Source: Ruania suaedae (GTDB lineage: Bacteria; Actinomycetota; Actinomycetes; Actinomycetales; Beutenbergiaceae). From it: 64,000 nucleotides of DNA. Both the position numbers and the translations under genes were made by a program. This document shows positions 8,305-16,832 of the stretch, in pieces (position 1 is the stretch's first letter; each line of letters starts with the position of its first letter). The DNA is taken from NCBI RefSeq assembly GCF_021049265.1, contig NZ_CP088018.1, forward strand, positions 558,001-622,000, written 5' to 3'. Below the pieces are notes generated by a model. It searched no databases. It was not told the DNA's origin and saw only the letters and a program-made list of their open reading frames with translations.

Positions 8305-9038
8305 ACCGCTCCAGGCCCCGCGTCGGGGTCGTGCTGACGGCGGCCGGGTCCGGCCAGCGCTTCGGCGCTGACCTTCCGAAGGCGCTGGTGCTCCTGCGTG
8401 GCCGGCCGTTGGTGGCGCACGCCACGAGCAGGATCGCTGCGAGCGGCGTGGTCGACGAGATCGTGGTGACGGCGCCCGCCGGTCATCTGGACGAGGTCCA
8501 CCGGGCGGTCACCCGCGCCTGTGACCTCCCGGTGCGCATCGTCGCCGGTGGCCTCTCCCGCCAGGCTTCGGTCGCGGCCGGGCTTGCGAGCCTGAGCCCG
8601 GCGGTCGAGATGGTGCTCGTCCACGACGCGGCGCGGCCCCTCGCCTCACCGGAGCTGATCCGGCGCCTGGTGCGCGCGGTGGGCTCGGGGATCGACGCGG
8701 CCATCCCTTCCGTGCCGGTGGTGGACACCATCAAGGAGATCGGCGGGGGAGACCCGCCGGTCGCCCTGCGTACCCTCGATCGCCCCCGGTTGCGCGCCGT
8801 GCAGACGCCGCAGGCCTTCCGGGCCTCGGTGCTACGACGCGCCCACCGGCAGGGCGCTGCGCTCGCCGATGACGAGGCGACAGCGGTCAGTGACGATGCG
8901 GGATTGGTCGAGGCGATGGGCGTGCCGGTGCACCTGGTCGAGGGCGAGGCGGCCGCGCTCAAGATCACCACCAGACATGACCTGGCGATCGCGGGGATCT
9001 ACCTCGACGAGATGGCCGGAGCGGACGGCCTCCCATGA
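8301..9038 (+). CDS. ispD: 2-C-methyl-D-erythritol 4-phosphate cytidylyltransferase
   Basis: Third enzyme of the MEP isoprenoid pathway: joins CTP and MEP to give CDP-ME. Nucleotide-binding motif [16 protein letters not shown], then LVHDAARPL and the terminal [14 protein letters not shown] are clear. The first ATG/GTG/TTG in this frame is GTG 8331, which would remove most of the first beta strand ([12 protein letters not shown]). I therefore propose a CTG start at 8301, overlapping the carD stop (CTGA) and preceded by ACGAGG about 10 nt upstream. This gives 245 residues. GTG 8331 (235 residues) is the conservative alternative. Confidence 0.92.
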   Translation: MNRSRPRVGVVLTAAGSGQRFGADLPKALVLLRGRPLVAHATSRIAASGVVDEIVVTAPAGHLDEVHRAVTRACDLPVRIVAGGLSRQASVAAGLASLSPAVEMVLVHDAARPLASPELIRRLVRAVGSGIDAAIPSVPVVDTIKEIGGGDPPVALRTLDRPRLRAVQTPQAFRASVLRRAHRQGAALADDEATAVSDDAGLVEAMGVPVHLVEGEAAALKITTRHDLAIAGIYLDEMAGADGLP

Positions 9039-9526
9039 TGCTGCCTCGCACCGGCATCGGCGTCGACGTGCACGCCTACGCCACCGGCGGCCGCACCGGA
9101 CTCTCGCTCGCGGGCGTGTTCTTCCCGGACGAGCCCGCCCTGGAGGGCCACTCCGACGGTGACGTGGCCGCCCACGCCGCGGCCGATGCCCTCTTCAGCG
9201 CCGCCGGACTGGGCGACCTGGGCCAGCAGTTCGGCACCAGCGACCCGCAGTGGTCGGGCGCCGCCGGGGTCCGGTTGCTCGCGGAGGCGGCCGCGCGGGT
9301 GCGGGCGGCCGGGTTCGAGATCGGCAACATCGCAGTGCAGGTGATCGGGAATCGGCCGAAGCTGGGGCCCGTGCGTACGCAGGCCCAGCAGGCCCTGTCC
9401 GAAGCGGCGGGCGCACCGGTCACCCTGGCCGCCACCACTACCGACGGGCTCGGTTTCACCGGGAGAGGCGCGGGCCTGGCCGCCATCGCCACGGCGCTGG
9501 TGATGCCGGTGGGTGAGTCACGCTGA
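9035..9526 (+). CDS. ispF: 2-C-methyl-D-erythritol 2,4-cyclodiphosphate synthase
   Basis: Fifth step of the MEP pathway: cyclises CDP-ME 2-phosphate to MEcPP with loss of CMP. It has 163 residues, normal for this trimeric zinc enzyme. Metal-binding DVHAY near the N-terminus and [25 protein letters not shown] are visible, as are the substrate loop [15 protein letters not shown] and the C-terminal [22 protein letters not shown]. The ATG overlaps the ispD stop (ATGA), so carD-ispD-ispF is one coupled unit. The next MEP gene, ispE, is not here. Confidence 0.96.
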   Translation: MMLPRTGIGVDVHAYATGGRTGLSLAGVFFPDEPALEGHSDGDVAAHAAADALFSAAGLGDLGQQFGTSDPQWSGAAGVRLLAEAAARVRAAGFEIGNIAVQVIGNRPKLGPVRTQAQQALSEAAGAPVTLAATTTDGLGFTGRGAGLAAIATALVMPVGESR

Positions 9527-9599
9527 GCGCCGGGTCGCTGACCATGCCTCGATCAGGGCTGTAGCCGGCTTCGTCTCCACCGTCGAAAGGACCGTGCCC

Positions 9600-11408
9600 G
9601 TGCGCGGCGATCAACCGACCCGTATCGACCCCCGTGACCAGGCGCAGCTCAGCCGCCACCCCGTCTCGGGGCGCCGCGTGCTCGGGCTGTTCCGCCCGCA
9701 CACCCGCGGACTGGCTGCGGTGCTGGCACTCATCGTCACCTCGTCCGGGATCGGGCTCGCGACCCCGTTCCTGACCAAGCACCTCATCGATGAGGCCATC
9801 CCCGACCAGAACGTGCGCCTACTCGCGGTGCTGGTGGGCGCGATGATCGCGGTCGCCGTCGTCTCCAGCGTGCTCGGAGTCGTGCAGACCTGGCTGTCCA
9901 CCACGATCGGTCAGCGTGTCATGCATGGCCTGCGGACCGCCGTCTTCGCCCGGCTGCAGCGCCAGCCCCTCGCCTTCTTCACCCGGACCCAGGGCGGGGA
10001 GGTGCAGTCCCGGCTCACCCACGACATCTCTGCGATGCAGTCCGTGGTCACGACGGCGGCCACCTCCGTGGCCTCGAACGTCACCGTGGCCGTCGGCTCG
10101 GCGATCGCCATGGTGGCCCTGAGCTGGCAGCTCTCCCTGTTCTCGCTGGTGGTCCTGCCCCCGGCGATCTGGGCCACCCGCAAGGTGGCGAGCATGCGCC
10201 GGGAGATCACCGCACGGCGCCAGAGCGCACTCGCCGGCCTCCACGGCCAGGTCGAGGAGTCCCTCTCGGTCAGCGGCGCACTGCTCGGGAAGACCTTGGG
10301 CGCCGGACCGGCGCTCACCCAGAAGTTCACCGAGAGCTCGCGGGAGCTGCTGGACCTGGAGGTCCAGTCCCAGCTCGCCGGCCGCTGGCGGATGGCCACC
10401 ACACGGATCGTGTTCGCCGTCATCCCGGCCCTGCTCTACCTGATGGCGGGGCTGCCCGTGACCTCCGAGGGGATCACGATCGGGACCCTGGTCGCCTTCG
10501 TGGCCCTGCAGGCGGGGCTCTTCCAGCCCCTGATGGGCCTGCTCAACGTGGGCGTGCAGGTGGTCACGTCGATGGCGCTGTTCAGCCGCATCTTCGAGTA
10601 CCTGGACCTGCCGGTGCCGATCGACGATCCCAGCGATCCGGTGGAGGTCGATCCGGCGCGCATGGGCGGTGCCCTGGACCTGGACGCCGTCACGCTGCGC
10701 TATCCCGGAGCCGACCGGGACGCCGTCACCGACCTGGACCTGCACGTGCCGGCCGGTGCGCACGTGGCCCTGGTGGGCGAGTCCGGAGCCGGGAAGAGCA
10801 CGGTCGCCTCACTGCTGGCGCGGTTGCACGATCCCGACTCCGGTGCGATCCGGATCGACGGTCTCGACCTGCGGGAGATGGCGTTGGCCGACGTCGCCCG
10901 CCTGGTCGGGATGGTCTCCCAGGAGACGTATCTGCTGCATGCCAGCGTCCGGGAGAACCTGCGTTATGCGCGGCCGGAGGCCACCGACGGCGAGATCGAG
11001 CAGGCGGCCCGCGCCGCCCAGGTGCACGCACTGATCGAGTCCCTGCCCCAGGGCTACGAGACCGTCGTCGGGGCCCGAGGTTACCGATTCTCCGGCGGGG
11101 AGAAGCAGCGGATCGCGATCGCGCGCACGCTCCTACGGGATCCGAAGGTGCTGGTGCTGGACGAGGCCACCAGCGCCCTGGACAACCAGACCGAGCGGGC
11201 CGTCCAGGATGCTCTCGACGTGGTCAGCCGGGGCCGCACCACGCTGACGATCGCGCACCGTCTCTCCACCGTGCGCGAGGCGGACCTGATCGTGGTGCTC
11301 GACCACGGCCGGATCCTCGAGCAGGGCACTCACGATGAACTGGTGCAGCGGTCCGGACGCTACGCCGCACTGCTCGCCCGTGCCGCGCGGGTGCCAGTCG
11401 CGCCGTGA
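9600..11408 (+). CDS. ABC transporter, fused permease and ATPase (exporter type)
   Basis: A 602-residue half-transporter: N-terminal transmembrane domain (about residues 20-310, six helices), then ATPase. The ATPase has Walker A GESGAGKST, the Q-loop SQETYLLHASVRENLRY, signature FSGGEKQRIAIARTLL, Walker B VLVLDEATSALD and the switch His in TIAHRLSTV. This is the MsbA/multidrug exporter architecture and it presumably works as a homodimer in the plasma membrane. GTG 9600 lies 9 nt after AAAGGA (9585-9590). An earlier in-frame GTG (9594) is too close to that site, and upstream frame lies inside ispF. The substrate cannot be inferred. Confidence 0.93.
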   Translation: MRGDQPTRIDPRDQAQLSRHPVSGRRVLGLFRPHTRGLAAVLALIVTSSGIGLATPFLTKHLIDEAIPDQNVRLLAVLVGAMIAVAVVSSVLGVVQTWLSTTIGQRVMHGLRTAVFARLQRQPLAFFTRTQGGEVQSRLTHDISAMQSVVTTAATSVASNVTVAVGSAIAMVALSWQLSLFSLVVLPPAIWATRKVASMRREITARRQSALAGLHGQVEESLSVSGALLGKTLGAGPALTQKFTESSRELLDLEVQSQLAGRWRMATTRIVFAVIPALLYLMAGLPVTSEGITIGTLVAFVALQAGLFQPLMGLLNVGVQVVTSMALFSRIFEYLDLPVPIDDPSDPVEVDPARMGGALDLDAVTLRYPGADRDAVTDLDLHVPAGAHVALVGESGAGKSTVASLLARLHDPDSGAIRIDGLDLREMALADVARLVGMVSQETYLLHASVRENLRYARPEATDGEIEQAARAAQVHALIESLPQGYETVVGARGYRFSGGEKQRIAIARTLLRDPKVLVLDEATSALDNQTERAVQDALDVVSRGRTTLTIAHRLSTVREADLIVVLDHGRILEQGTHDELVQRSGRYAALLARAARVPVAP

Positions 11409-11458
11409 TGCTCGCGGGTGCGGCCTCCCGGTCGGCCGAGACCTCACGGATCTAACGA

Positions 11459-11480
11459 ATACATAACACTGTATATGTAT
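11459..11480. promoter_or_regulatory. AT-rich palindrome, candidate operator/promoter
   Basis: ATACATA (11459-11465) and TATGTAT (11474-11480) flank an 8-bp spacer. Such AT density stands out in this GC-rich window. It could be bound by a regulator, by Lsr2, or supply a -10 element for the symporter operon. Confidence 0.4.
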
Positions 11481-11675
11481 GAGATTGCAGGCCTCCCGGA
11501 GCATCGAGGCTCCTCCCGGCCGCGAATCGGAGCGCCTGCCGGCCCGGGGCGGACCGCCATCTTGCTACGGTGGCCGAGTTCGCGACTCCCTGCCCGGTGC
11601 GGCGCACGGCGCACACCGTCCAGGTCGGGGGTCGCTGAGGTGAGCACCCGCTCCCGCCCGCAGTGCATGCGGCTT

Positions 11676-11700
11676 CCCCCAGAAAAATCGTTGGGGGTTT
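11676..11700 (+). promoter_or_regulatory. Possible attenuator hairpin in the symporter leader
   Basis: CCCCCA (11676-11681) pairs with TGGGGG (11692-11697) across a 10-nt A-rich loop and is followed by TTT, 70 bp before the symporter ATG. It resembles a weak intrinsic terminator placed in a leader. Confidence 0.3.
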
Positions 11701-11769
11701 CTCGTCGTGCCCGCGCACCTGCGCCGGCGGACCCGTACAGCGCGAACGAAGTGAGGCGAGAACAGCCGA

Positions 11770-13455
11770 ATGGATGATGTGCAGCGACTTTCCGGGCCGA
11801 TTGTGGTCCTCCTCCTGATCCTGATTTTCGGAGGCAGCTTGTTCCTGGCCATCCGGATCAGCCGCAAGAAGGAGAATGCCGACGGCTACATGACCGGAGG
11901 TGGCCGTATCGGCTTCGGGATCGCCTCGGCATCGATGACCGCGACCTGGATCTGGGCGTCGTCCATGTACGCCTCCGCCACCTCGGGTTACACCTACGGC
12001 GTCTCCGGCCCCATCCACTACGGCCTATGGGGAGCGCTGATGATTCTGCTGATCTACCCCTTCGGCCGCCGGATCCGGAAGGTGGCGCCGAATGCGCACA
12101 CGATCGCCGAGGTGATGTACGCCAGGCACGGCCGCTCCAGCCAGCTGATGCTCGCTGGTTCCAACGTGCTCGGTAGCCTGATCAGCCTCACCTCGAACCT
12201 CATTGCCGGTGGCGCCCTCATTTCGCTGCTCACGCCATTCACGTTCACCCAGGGCATCATCGCCATCGCCACCGGCGTCCTGCTGTACACGCTGTGGTCG
12301 GGTTTCCGCGCGTCGGTGCTGACCGACTTCGCGCAGGTGTGCGCGATGCTCGGCGCCGTGGTCGTCATCGTTCCCGTCGTGTTCTTCGCTGCTGGTGGAC
12401 CGGACATGTTCGTGACCGGAGCGTCGAACCTCACCCCCGAGCAGGAGAATTTCTTCTCGTCCGAGGCATTCCTCAACCAGGGCGCTCCCTATATCGCAGC
12501 GGTGCTCGCATACGCGATCGGTAACCAGACCATCGCCCAGCGATTGTTCGCGGTGCGCGAGGACCTCATCAAGAAGACCTTCGTGACGGCGACGATCGGC
12601 TATGGCGCCACGATCATCGGCGTCGGGATGCTCGGTGTGATCGCTCTGTACGCGGGGCTGGAGCCGCTCGGCGGCGATACCAACAACTTGATCCCGCACA
12701 TGGCGGCCACGTACTTGCCCGGCATCCTGATCGCGGTGTTCTTCGTCATGATCATCGGATCGCTGGCCTCGACCGCCGATTCGGACCTCTCGGCGCTTGC
12801 GGCCATCGTGATGGCCGATGTCTATGGCCAGAACATCGCAGGCAAGAAGCGAGCAGACCCGCGCACCATGGTGTGGATCGGCCGGATCACGATGATCGTG
12901 GCGGTCGCCGCAGCCTTGTACTTCGCCAGCGGCCAGATGAACATCCTCGACCTCTTGGTGTTCGTCGGGGCCCTGTGGGGCACGCTGGTATTCCCTGTGA
13001 TCGCGAGCTTCTACTGGAAGAAGGTTTCGAACCTCGCGTTCACGGCTGCCGTCCTCGCTGCGATGGCCTGCTTCCTGCCGGTGCGATTCGAATGGGTCGA
13101 GCTGGCTGGGCCGGTCGGGATCGTCGTCGACGTCCTGTCGGTGATCGGCGTCGGCATCGTCCTCGGACTGATGGCATTCGGATTCTTCGGTCTGCGTACC
13201 GCGCGAATCGTCGGGGTCGTTTCGGCTGTGGCCGCGGCCCCGTTCACGATCGGCTTTCTGCACGAGTACGCGGTGCTGTCCGGATCGTTGGTCGCCTACG
13301 CCGTCAGTGCACTCGTGTGCATCGCGCTCTCGGTGCGCAGCGGCGTGAGCTTCGACTTCGCCGTGCTCGCCGAGCGTACGGGGAAGTTCGACGAGTCGGA
13401 CGCCTCCGTAGGCGACACCGGCCAGACCGATCTCGATCTCGACCGCACTCGCTGA
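11770..13455 (+). CDS. Sodium:solute symporter (SSS family, DUR3/urea-like)
   Basis: A 561-residue multi-pass protein with about 13-15 hydrophobic helices, beginning VVLLLILIFGGSLFLAI. The GYMTGGGRIGFGIASASMTATWIWASSMYASAT block matches the Na+/substrate core of the solute:sodium symporter family. The closest relatives I recall are urea/choline-type DUR3 transporters, but the substrate is not provable from sequence. ATG 11770 gives the expected short N-terminus, with a weak GAGGCGAG upstream. Eighteen bases downstream is a 45-residue membrane protein, so the two probably form one transporter operon. Third-position GC looks slightly lower than in its neighbours. Confidence 0.88.
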   Translation: MDDVQRLSGPIVVLLLILIFGGSLFLAIRISRKKENADGYMTGGGRIGFGIASASMTATWIWASSMYASATSGYTYGVSGPIHYGLWGALMILLIYPFGRRIRKVAPNAHTIAEVMYARHGRSSQLMLAGSNVLGSLISLTSNLIAGGALISLLTPFTFTQGIIAIATGVLLYTLWSGFRASVLTDFAQVCAMLGAVVVIVPVVFFAAGGPDMFVTGASNLTPEQENFFSSEAFLNQGAPYIAAVLAYAIGNQTIAQRLFAVREDLIKKTFVTATIGYGATIIGVGMLGVIALYAGLEPLGGDTNNLIPHMAATYLPGILIAVFFVMIIGSLASTADSDLSALAAIVMADVYGQNIAGKKRADPRTMVWIGRITMIVAVAAALYFASGQMNILDLLVFVGALWGTLVFPVIASFYWKKVSNLAFTAAVLAAMACFLPVRFEWVELAGPVGIVVDVLSVIGVGIVLGLMAFGFFGLRTARIVGVVSAVAAAPFTIGFLHEYAVLSGSLVAYAVSALVCIALSVRSGVSFDFAVLAERTGKFDESDASVGDTGQTDLDLDRTR

Positions 13456-13473
13456 GGGCTGGAAGGAATTCCT

Positions 13474-13611
13474 ATGGACTTCTCTGCTTTGATCATGACC
13501 CTGTACATCCTGGTGTGGCCTGTCATCGTCGCCGGCACGTTGTTCGTCATCGTGCGGTCCTTCACGAAGGAGGCACGCGCGGCCAAGCGGGATGGCCGGA
13601 CGATGATCTGA
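13474..13611 (+). CDS. 45-residue membrane companion of the symporter
   Basis: MDFSALIMTLYILVWPVIVA begins a tiny protein with one membrane helix (about residues 5-27) and a basic cytoplasmic tail. ATG 13474 has a strong GGAAGGAA ribosome site. Such short proteins are annotated elsewhere as putative transporter small subunits next to SSS-type transporters, which fits its position 18 bp after the symporter. It is too small for most gene finders. Its convergent neighbour alkA ends 9 bp away. Confidence 0.8.
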   Translation: MDFSALIMTLYILVWPVIVAGTLFVIVRSFTKEARAAKRDGRTMI

Positions 13612-13620
13612 TCGAGGAGA

Positions 13621-14520
13621 TCATGCCGGTCCCTCCAGCTGGGCGTGCCGCCACAGATGGTGCGCCGCATAGGTGCGCCAGGGTGCGAACTCCGTACCGC
13701 GTGGGTCTGCCGGGGCGCCGCTGAGCCCCACGGCCGTTCGGCGCAGCACGAGGTCGGTGCCGCAGTAGGCGTCCGGATCGCCGAAAGCGCGCATCCGCAC
13801 GTACTGGGCCGTCCAGGGGCCGATGCCGGGGACGGCGAGCAACGCCGCCTCGGCCTCATCGGCACTGATCCCCCCGTCCAGGTCCATTCCCTCCAGTACC
13901 GCGCGGCTCAGCGCGAGCACCGCGCGACGGCGTCCGGCCGGCATGGCGAGGACGCTTTCCTGTGCGGTGTCGTCCGTGCCGAGGGCGGCGACCTGCGCGG
14001 GCGTCGGGAACACGTGCGTCACTGTCCCGACCGGGGTGGGTAGGCGCGTCCCCGTCGCGGTCACCAACCGGGCGGCGTGGGTGCGTGCCGCTGTCAGCGA
14101 CACCTGTTGCGCGAGCACCGCGCGCACTGCCACCTCGAAGCCTCCTGGATGTTGCGGAGCGCGCAGGCCGGGCCGTGCCCGCACCAGCGGTCCCAGCCAC
14201 GGATGGGCGCCGAGCCCCTCGAGGACGTCGGTGGGATCCCGGTCCAGATCGGCCGTGCGTCGCACTATCGACTCCGCCTGGGCCCGGTCGGCGGGAACGC
14301 TCAGTCGGACAGTGGCGCGCAGCACCCCGGGGGCCGTGGCCTCTGGCTCGGGGCGGCGGAGTTCGAGAACCCCCGGACCATGGGCGAGGTGAACGGCCCG
14401 GCGGTACCGGGCGCCGTCGATGTCCTCCACGCCGGCCACCGTGCGTGCGGCGAGGTATGCCCACAGCGCCTCCCCGTCGAACGGAGACGCTGTGGGCAGC
14501 TCGATCGTGGTGATGTGCAC
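13621..14520 (-). CDS. alkA: DNA-3-methyladenine glycosylase II (AlkA-like)
   Basis: Base-excision repair enzyme removing alkylated purines. It has 299 residues. An AlkA N-terminal beta domain (about 1-115) precedes the helix-hairpin-helix glycosylase domain: RAVLAQQVSLTAARTHAARL, then the hairpin VPGIGPWTAQYVRMRA and the catalytic Asp in YCGTDLVLRR. The Ada/AraC regulatory domains fused to AlkA in many Actinobacteria are absent. GTG 14520 lies 6 nt after a CACGAT hexamer. The gene follows the MerR regulator on the same strand, 40 bp downstream, with a hairpin between, so co-regulation is uncertain. Confidence 0.9.
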   Translation of the reverse strand: MHITTIELPTASPFDGEALWAYLAARTVAGVEDIDGARYRRAVHLAHGPGVLELRRPEPEATAPGVLRATVRLSVPADRAQAESIVRRTADLDRDPTDVLEGLGAHPWLGPLVRARPGLRAPQHPGGFEVAVRAVLAQQVSLTAARTHAARLVTATGTRLPTPVGTVTHVFPTPAQVAALGTDDTAQESVLAMPAGRRRAVLALSRAVLEGMDLDGGISADEAEAALLAVPGIGPWTAQYVRMRAFGDPDAYCGTDLVLRRTAVGLSGAPADPRGTEFAPWRTYAAHHLWRHAQLEGPA

Positions 14521-14532
14521 CTGGGCATCGTG
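14518..14532 (-). promoter_or_regulatory. Leaderless -10 element for alkA
   Basis: Reading the minus strand: CACGAT (14532-14527), 6-nt gap, GTG 14520. The first base deviates from TANNNT. Confidence 0.35.
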
Positions 14533-14543
14533 TCAGCAGACCC

Positions 14544-14562
14544 GAGAGCCTTCCGGGCTCTC
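14544..14562 (-). terminator. Hairpin at the end of the merR gene
   Basis: GAGAGCC (14544-14550) and GGCTCTC (14556-14562) form a 7-bp stem with a 5-nt loop and overlap the merR stop codon. It probably separates merR transcription from alkA. Confidence 0.5.
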
Positions 14563-15286
14563 AGGCGCTCGCGCGCGTGATGAACTCGATCTGCTCGGCG
14601 CTCGGGCCACCGTAGTCACGACGGATGGCCTCGGCATTGTCCTGCTGCATCGAGTAGAGCGACTCACGCAGCTGCGCATCACCCTGGTGGAACTCGTGCA
14701 GCAGCGCCTGCCACTCACGCCCGAGGGCACGCCCGTCCTCACTCGCCGGGTCGACTCCGGCGTCGATCGCCCGCTGGACCCGGCTGATGAGATCCGGCCA
14801 GGCGGCCTCGACGCCGGCGATCCGCTCAGCGTCGGTGTCCTTCCGCTCGGCGAGCGCACTGAGCTGCTCTGGGCTGAAGTACTTCTGGACGGTCTCGTCC
14901 ACGATGATCACCTTCCTGATGACGTCCAAGAGGTCGTCGGAGGATCGTCCGGATCCAGCAGCGAGAGTCGCGGCCAGTCCGTCCCGGAGCCGGCGCAGTG
15001 CGGCGATCTGCTCGTCCACCGCGGCGAGATGGCTGGTGAGCACCTCGCCGACCTCGGCCGCGCCGTCGAGCAACGTCCGCACCGTGGCCAGGTCGACCCC
15101 GAGGCGTCGCAGCGTGAGCACGTGGTATACCCGCTCCACGTCAGACCCGGTGTAGAGCCGGTGGCCAGCCGTGGTCCGGGCCGTCGGCACCACGAGCCCG
15201 AGATCGTCCCAGTGGTGCAGCGTGCGCACCGTCAGGCCGGTGGCTCGCGCGAGCCCGCCGACCTTCCAGCTCCCGTCCTGCTCCAT
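14561..15286 (-). CDS. MerR-family regulator with TipAS-type ligand domain
   Basis: A 241-residue transcription activator. The N-terminal winged helix reads WKVGGLARATGLTVRTLHHWDDLGLVVPTARTTAGHRLYTGSDVERVYHV (about residues 7-56), followed by a dimerisation coiled coil. The C-terminal domain (about 130-241, SDDLLDVIRKVIIVDETVQKYFSPEQLSALAE and AWPDLISRVQRAIDAGVDPAS) matches TipAS, the thiopeptide- and multidrug-binding fold of Streptomyces TipA. ATG 15286 has a strong GGAGGAGG site. Its own promoter has the MerR hallmark, a dyad in a 19-bp spacer. Inducer unknown. Confidence 0.9.
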   Translation of the reverse strand: MEQDGSWKVGGLARATGLTVRTLHHWDDLGLVVPTARTTAGHRLYTGSDVERVYHVLTLRRLGVDLATVRTLLDGAAEVGEVLTSHLAAVDEQIAALRRLRDGLAATLAAGSGRSSDDLLDVIRKVIIVDETVQKYFSPEQLSALAERKDTDAERIAGVEAAWPDLISRVQRAIDAGVDPASEDGRALGREWQALLHEFHQGDAQLRESLYSMQQDNAEAIRRDYGGPSAEQIEFITRASA

Positions 15287-15302
15287 CGATTCCTCCTCCG
15301 CC

Positions 15303-15329
15303 CTCACCGGCGCTCTCTGCGCCGGTGAG
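15303..15329 (-). promoter_or_regulatory. Hairpin in the merR 5' leader
   Basis: CTCACCGGCG (15303-15312) and CGCCGGTGAG (15320-15329) form a perfect 10-bp stem with a 7-nt loop between the predicted promoter and the ribosome site. It could modulate translation or mRNA stability. Confidence 0.35.
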
Positions 15330-15333
15330 AAGG

Positions 15334-15364
15334 ACGCTAGGACCTCACGCCGCGTGAGGTGCAA
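15334..15364 (-). promoter_or_regulatory. MerR-type promoter and operator (autoregulatory)
   Basis: On the minus strand: -35 TTGCAC (15364-15359), a 19-bp spacer, -10 TAGCGT (15339-15334). The spacer is overlapped by a perfect dyad, ACCTCACGC (15342-15350) and GCGTGAGGT (15352-15360). Over-long 19-20-bp spacers with a dyad are the hallmark of promoters activated by MerR proteins through DNA twisting. The dyad resembles TipA-type operators. Confidence 0.75.
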
Positions 15365-15386
15365 GTGCCCGCGTCCCCATGGCCGC

Positions 15387-15401
15387 TAAACTCGCCGGGT
15401 G
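15387..15401 (+). promoter_or_regulatory. Leaderless -10 element for cysS
   Basis: TAAACT (15387-15392), 6-nt gap, GTG 15399. No Shine-Dalgarno sequence. The merR promoter lies immediately upstream on the other strand. Confidence 0.55.
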
Positions 15402-16832
15402 ACTGTCCGCCTGCATGATTCCGCCACGCGCGAGGTTCGCGACCTCACGCCCCGCCGACCGGGCCACGTGGGGATCTACCTGTGCGGTGCCACCGTCCAG
15501 GGCGCTCCCCACATCGGGCATCTGCGCTCGGCTATCGCCTTCGACATCCTGGTGCGCTGGCTGCAGCGCCAGGGCCTCGCGGTGACCCTCGTGCGCAACG
15601 TCACCGACATCGACGACAAGATCCTCACCAAGTCCGGCGAGGCGGACGTCCCGTGGTGGGCCTGGGCACACCGGTTCGAGCGGGCCTTCGCCGCCGCCTA
15701 CGCCGCGCTCGGGGTGCTGCCGCCCACCTACGAGCCCCGCGCCACCGGCCACGTGCCGGAGATGGTCGGGCTGATCGAGCGGCTGATCGAACGCGGACAC
15801 GCCTACACCGGTGCGGAGGGCAACGTCTACTTCGATGTGCGCTCCTGGAGCGAGTACGGGGCGCTCACCCACCAGCTGCTGGAGAACCTCAGCGCCGAGG
15901 AGGATGAAGCCTCCGACAAGCGCGACCCGCGCGACTTCGCGCTCTGGAAGGCGTCGAAGGCCACCGACCCCGACGGCGCCGCCTGGCCCACTCCGTGGGG
16001 GACCGGGCGCCCCGGTTGGCACCTGGAGTGCTCGGCGATGGCCCGCAAGTACCTCGGTGAGGGCTTCGACATCCATGGCGGGGGCATCGACCTGCGCTTC
16101 CCGCACCACGAGAACGAGCTCGCCCAGTCCCGGGCCGCCGGATGGGACTTCACCCAGGTGTGGATGCACAACGCTTGGGTGACGGTCGGCGGAGAGAAGA
16201 TGAGCAAGTCGCTCGGCAACTCCCTGACGGTGGAGGCGGTGCTGGAGCGCACCACGCCGGTGGTGCTGCGCTACGCCCTCGGCGGCGTGCACTACCGCTC
16301 CACGCTGGAGTTCTCGGAGGACACGCTGGCCGAGTCCGCCGCCGCATGGGAGCGGATCAGCCAGTTCGTCACCCGCGCCGGCGAATTCGCCGGCGTCGCC
16401 TCCGAGTCCGAGGTGGCCGAAGCTCCACTGCCCGAGGCATTCGCCGCCGCCCTCGACGACGACCTCAACGTCTCCGCGGCGTTGGCGGTCGTCCACGAGC
16501 ACGTACGCCGCGGCAACACCCTCCTGGCCGGCACAGGCGAGGCCGATGACGTACGCACGCACGGGCTGGCTGTTCGTGCGATGCTGTCCGTGCTGGGTCT
16601 GGATCCGCTTGCCGAGCCGTGGGCCGGGGAGGCCGCCCACGACGACGCAGCCCACCACGCCCTGTCCGTCCTGGTCCAGGCGGTGCTCACCGAACGGGCG
16701 CAGGCCCGCGCCGCCAAGGACTACGCGCGCGCCGATGCGTTGCGCGACCGCCTCGCCGAGGCGGGAATCGTCGTCGAAGACTCCGCCGGCAGTGTCCGGT
16801 GGAGCGTGAAGGAGGCCCCAGGTGGCCGGTAA
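15399..16832 (+). CDS. cysS: Cysteinyl-tRNA synthetase
   Basis: Charges tRNA-Cys. The 477-residue class I synthetase has the HIGH motif in [20 protein letters not shown] and KMSKS in [11 protein letters not shown]. Zinc ligands are the Cys in YLCGATVQG, the Cys in WHLECSAMA and the His/Glu in HHENELAQS. The C-terminal helical anticodon-binding region ends with [22 protein letters not shown]. MshC, the mycothiol paralogue, is shorter and lacks this C-terminal part, which supports CysS. The cysS-rlmB order, with an 11-bp overlap, is conserved in Actinobacteria, often directly after ispF; here ispF lies 6 kb away. Confidence 0.95.
   Translation: MTVRLHDSATREVRDLTPRRPGHVGIYLCGATVQGAPHIGHLRSAIAFDILVRWLQRQGLAVTLVRNVTDIDDKILTKSGEADVPWWAWAHRFERAFAAAYAALGVLPPTYEPRATGHVPEMVGLIERLIERGHAYTGAEGNVYFDVRSWSEYGALTHQLLENLSAEEDEASDKRDPRDFALWKASKATDPDGAAWPTPWGTGRPGWHLECSAMARKYLGEGFDIHGGGIDLRFPHHENELAQSRAAGWDFTQVWMHNAWVTVGGEKMSKSLGNSLTVEAVLERTTPVVLRYALGGVHYRSTLEFSEDTLAESAAAWERISQFVTRAGEFAGVASESEVAEAPLPEAFAAALDDDLNVSAALAVVHEHVRRGNTLLAGTGEADDVRTHGLAVRAMLSVLGLDPLAEPWAGEAAHDDAAHHALSVLVQAVLTERAQARAAKDYARADALRDRLAEAGIVVEDSAGSVRWSVKEAPGGR

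Larger units (their letters stand above)
11409..11769. other. 361-bp intergenic leader upstream of the symporter gene
   Basis: No convincing ORF. It contains an unusually AT-rich inverted repeat (11459-11480), a 5-bp hairpin CCGCA/TGCGG (11658-11672), and a C-run/G-run hairpin (11676-11697) followed by TTT. The order palindrome, hairpin, hairpin, gene suggests a regulated promoter with a structured 5' leader, but no known riboswitch class is recognised. Confidence 0.45.

Noticed and set aside
15399-16832. cysS as MshC (mycothiol ligase)
   Set aside because: The length (477 residues) and intact C-terminal anticodon-binding helices fit CysS; MshC is shorter, ending soon after the KMSKS region.
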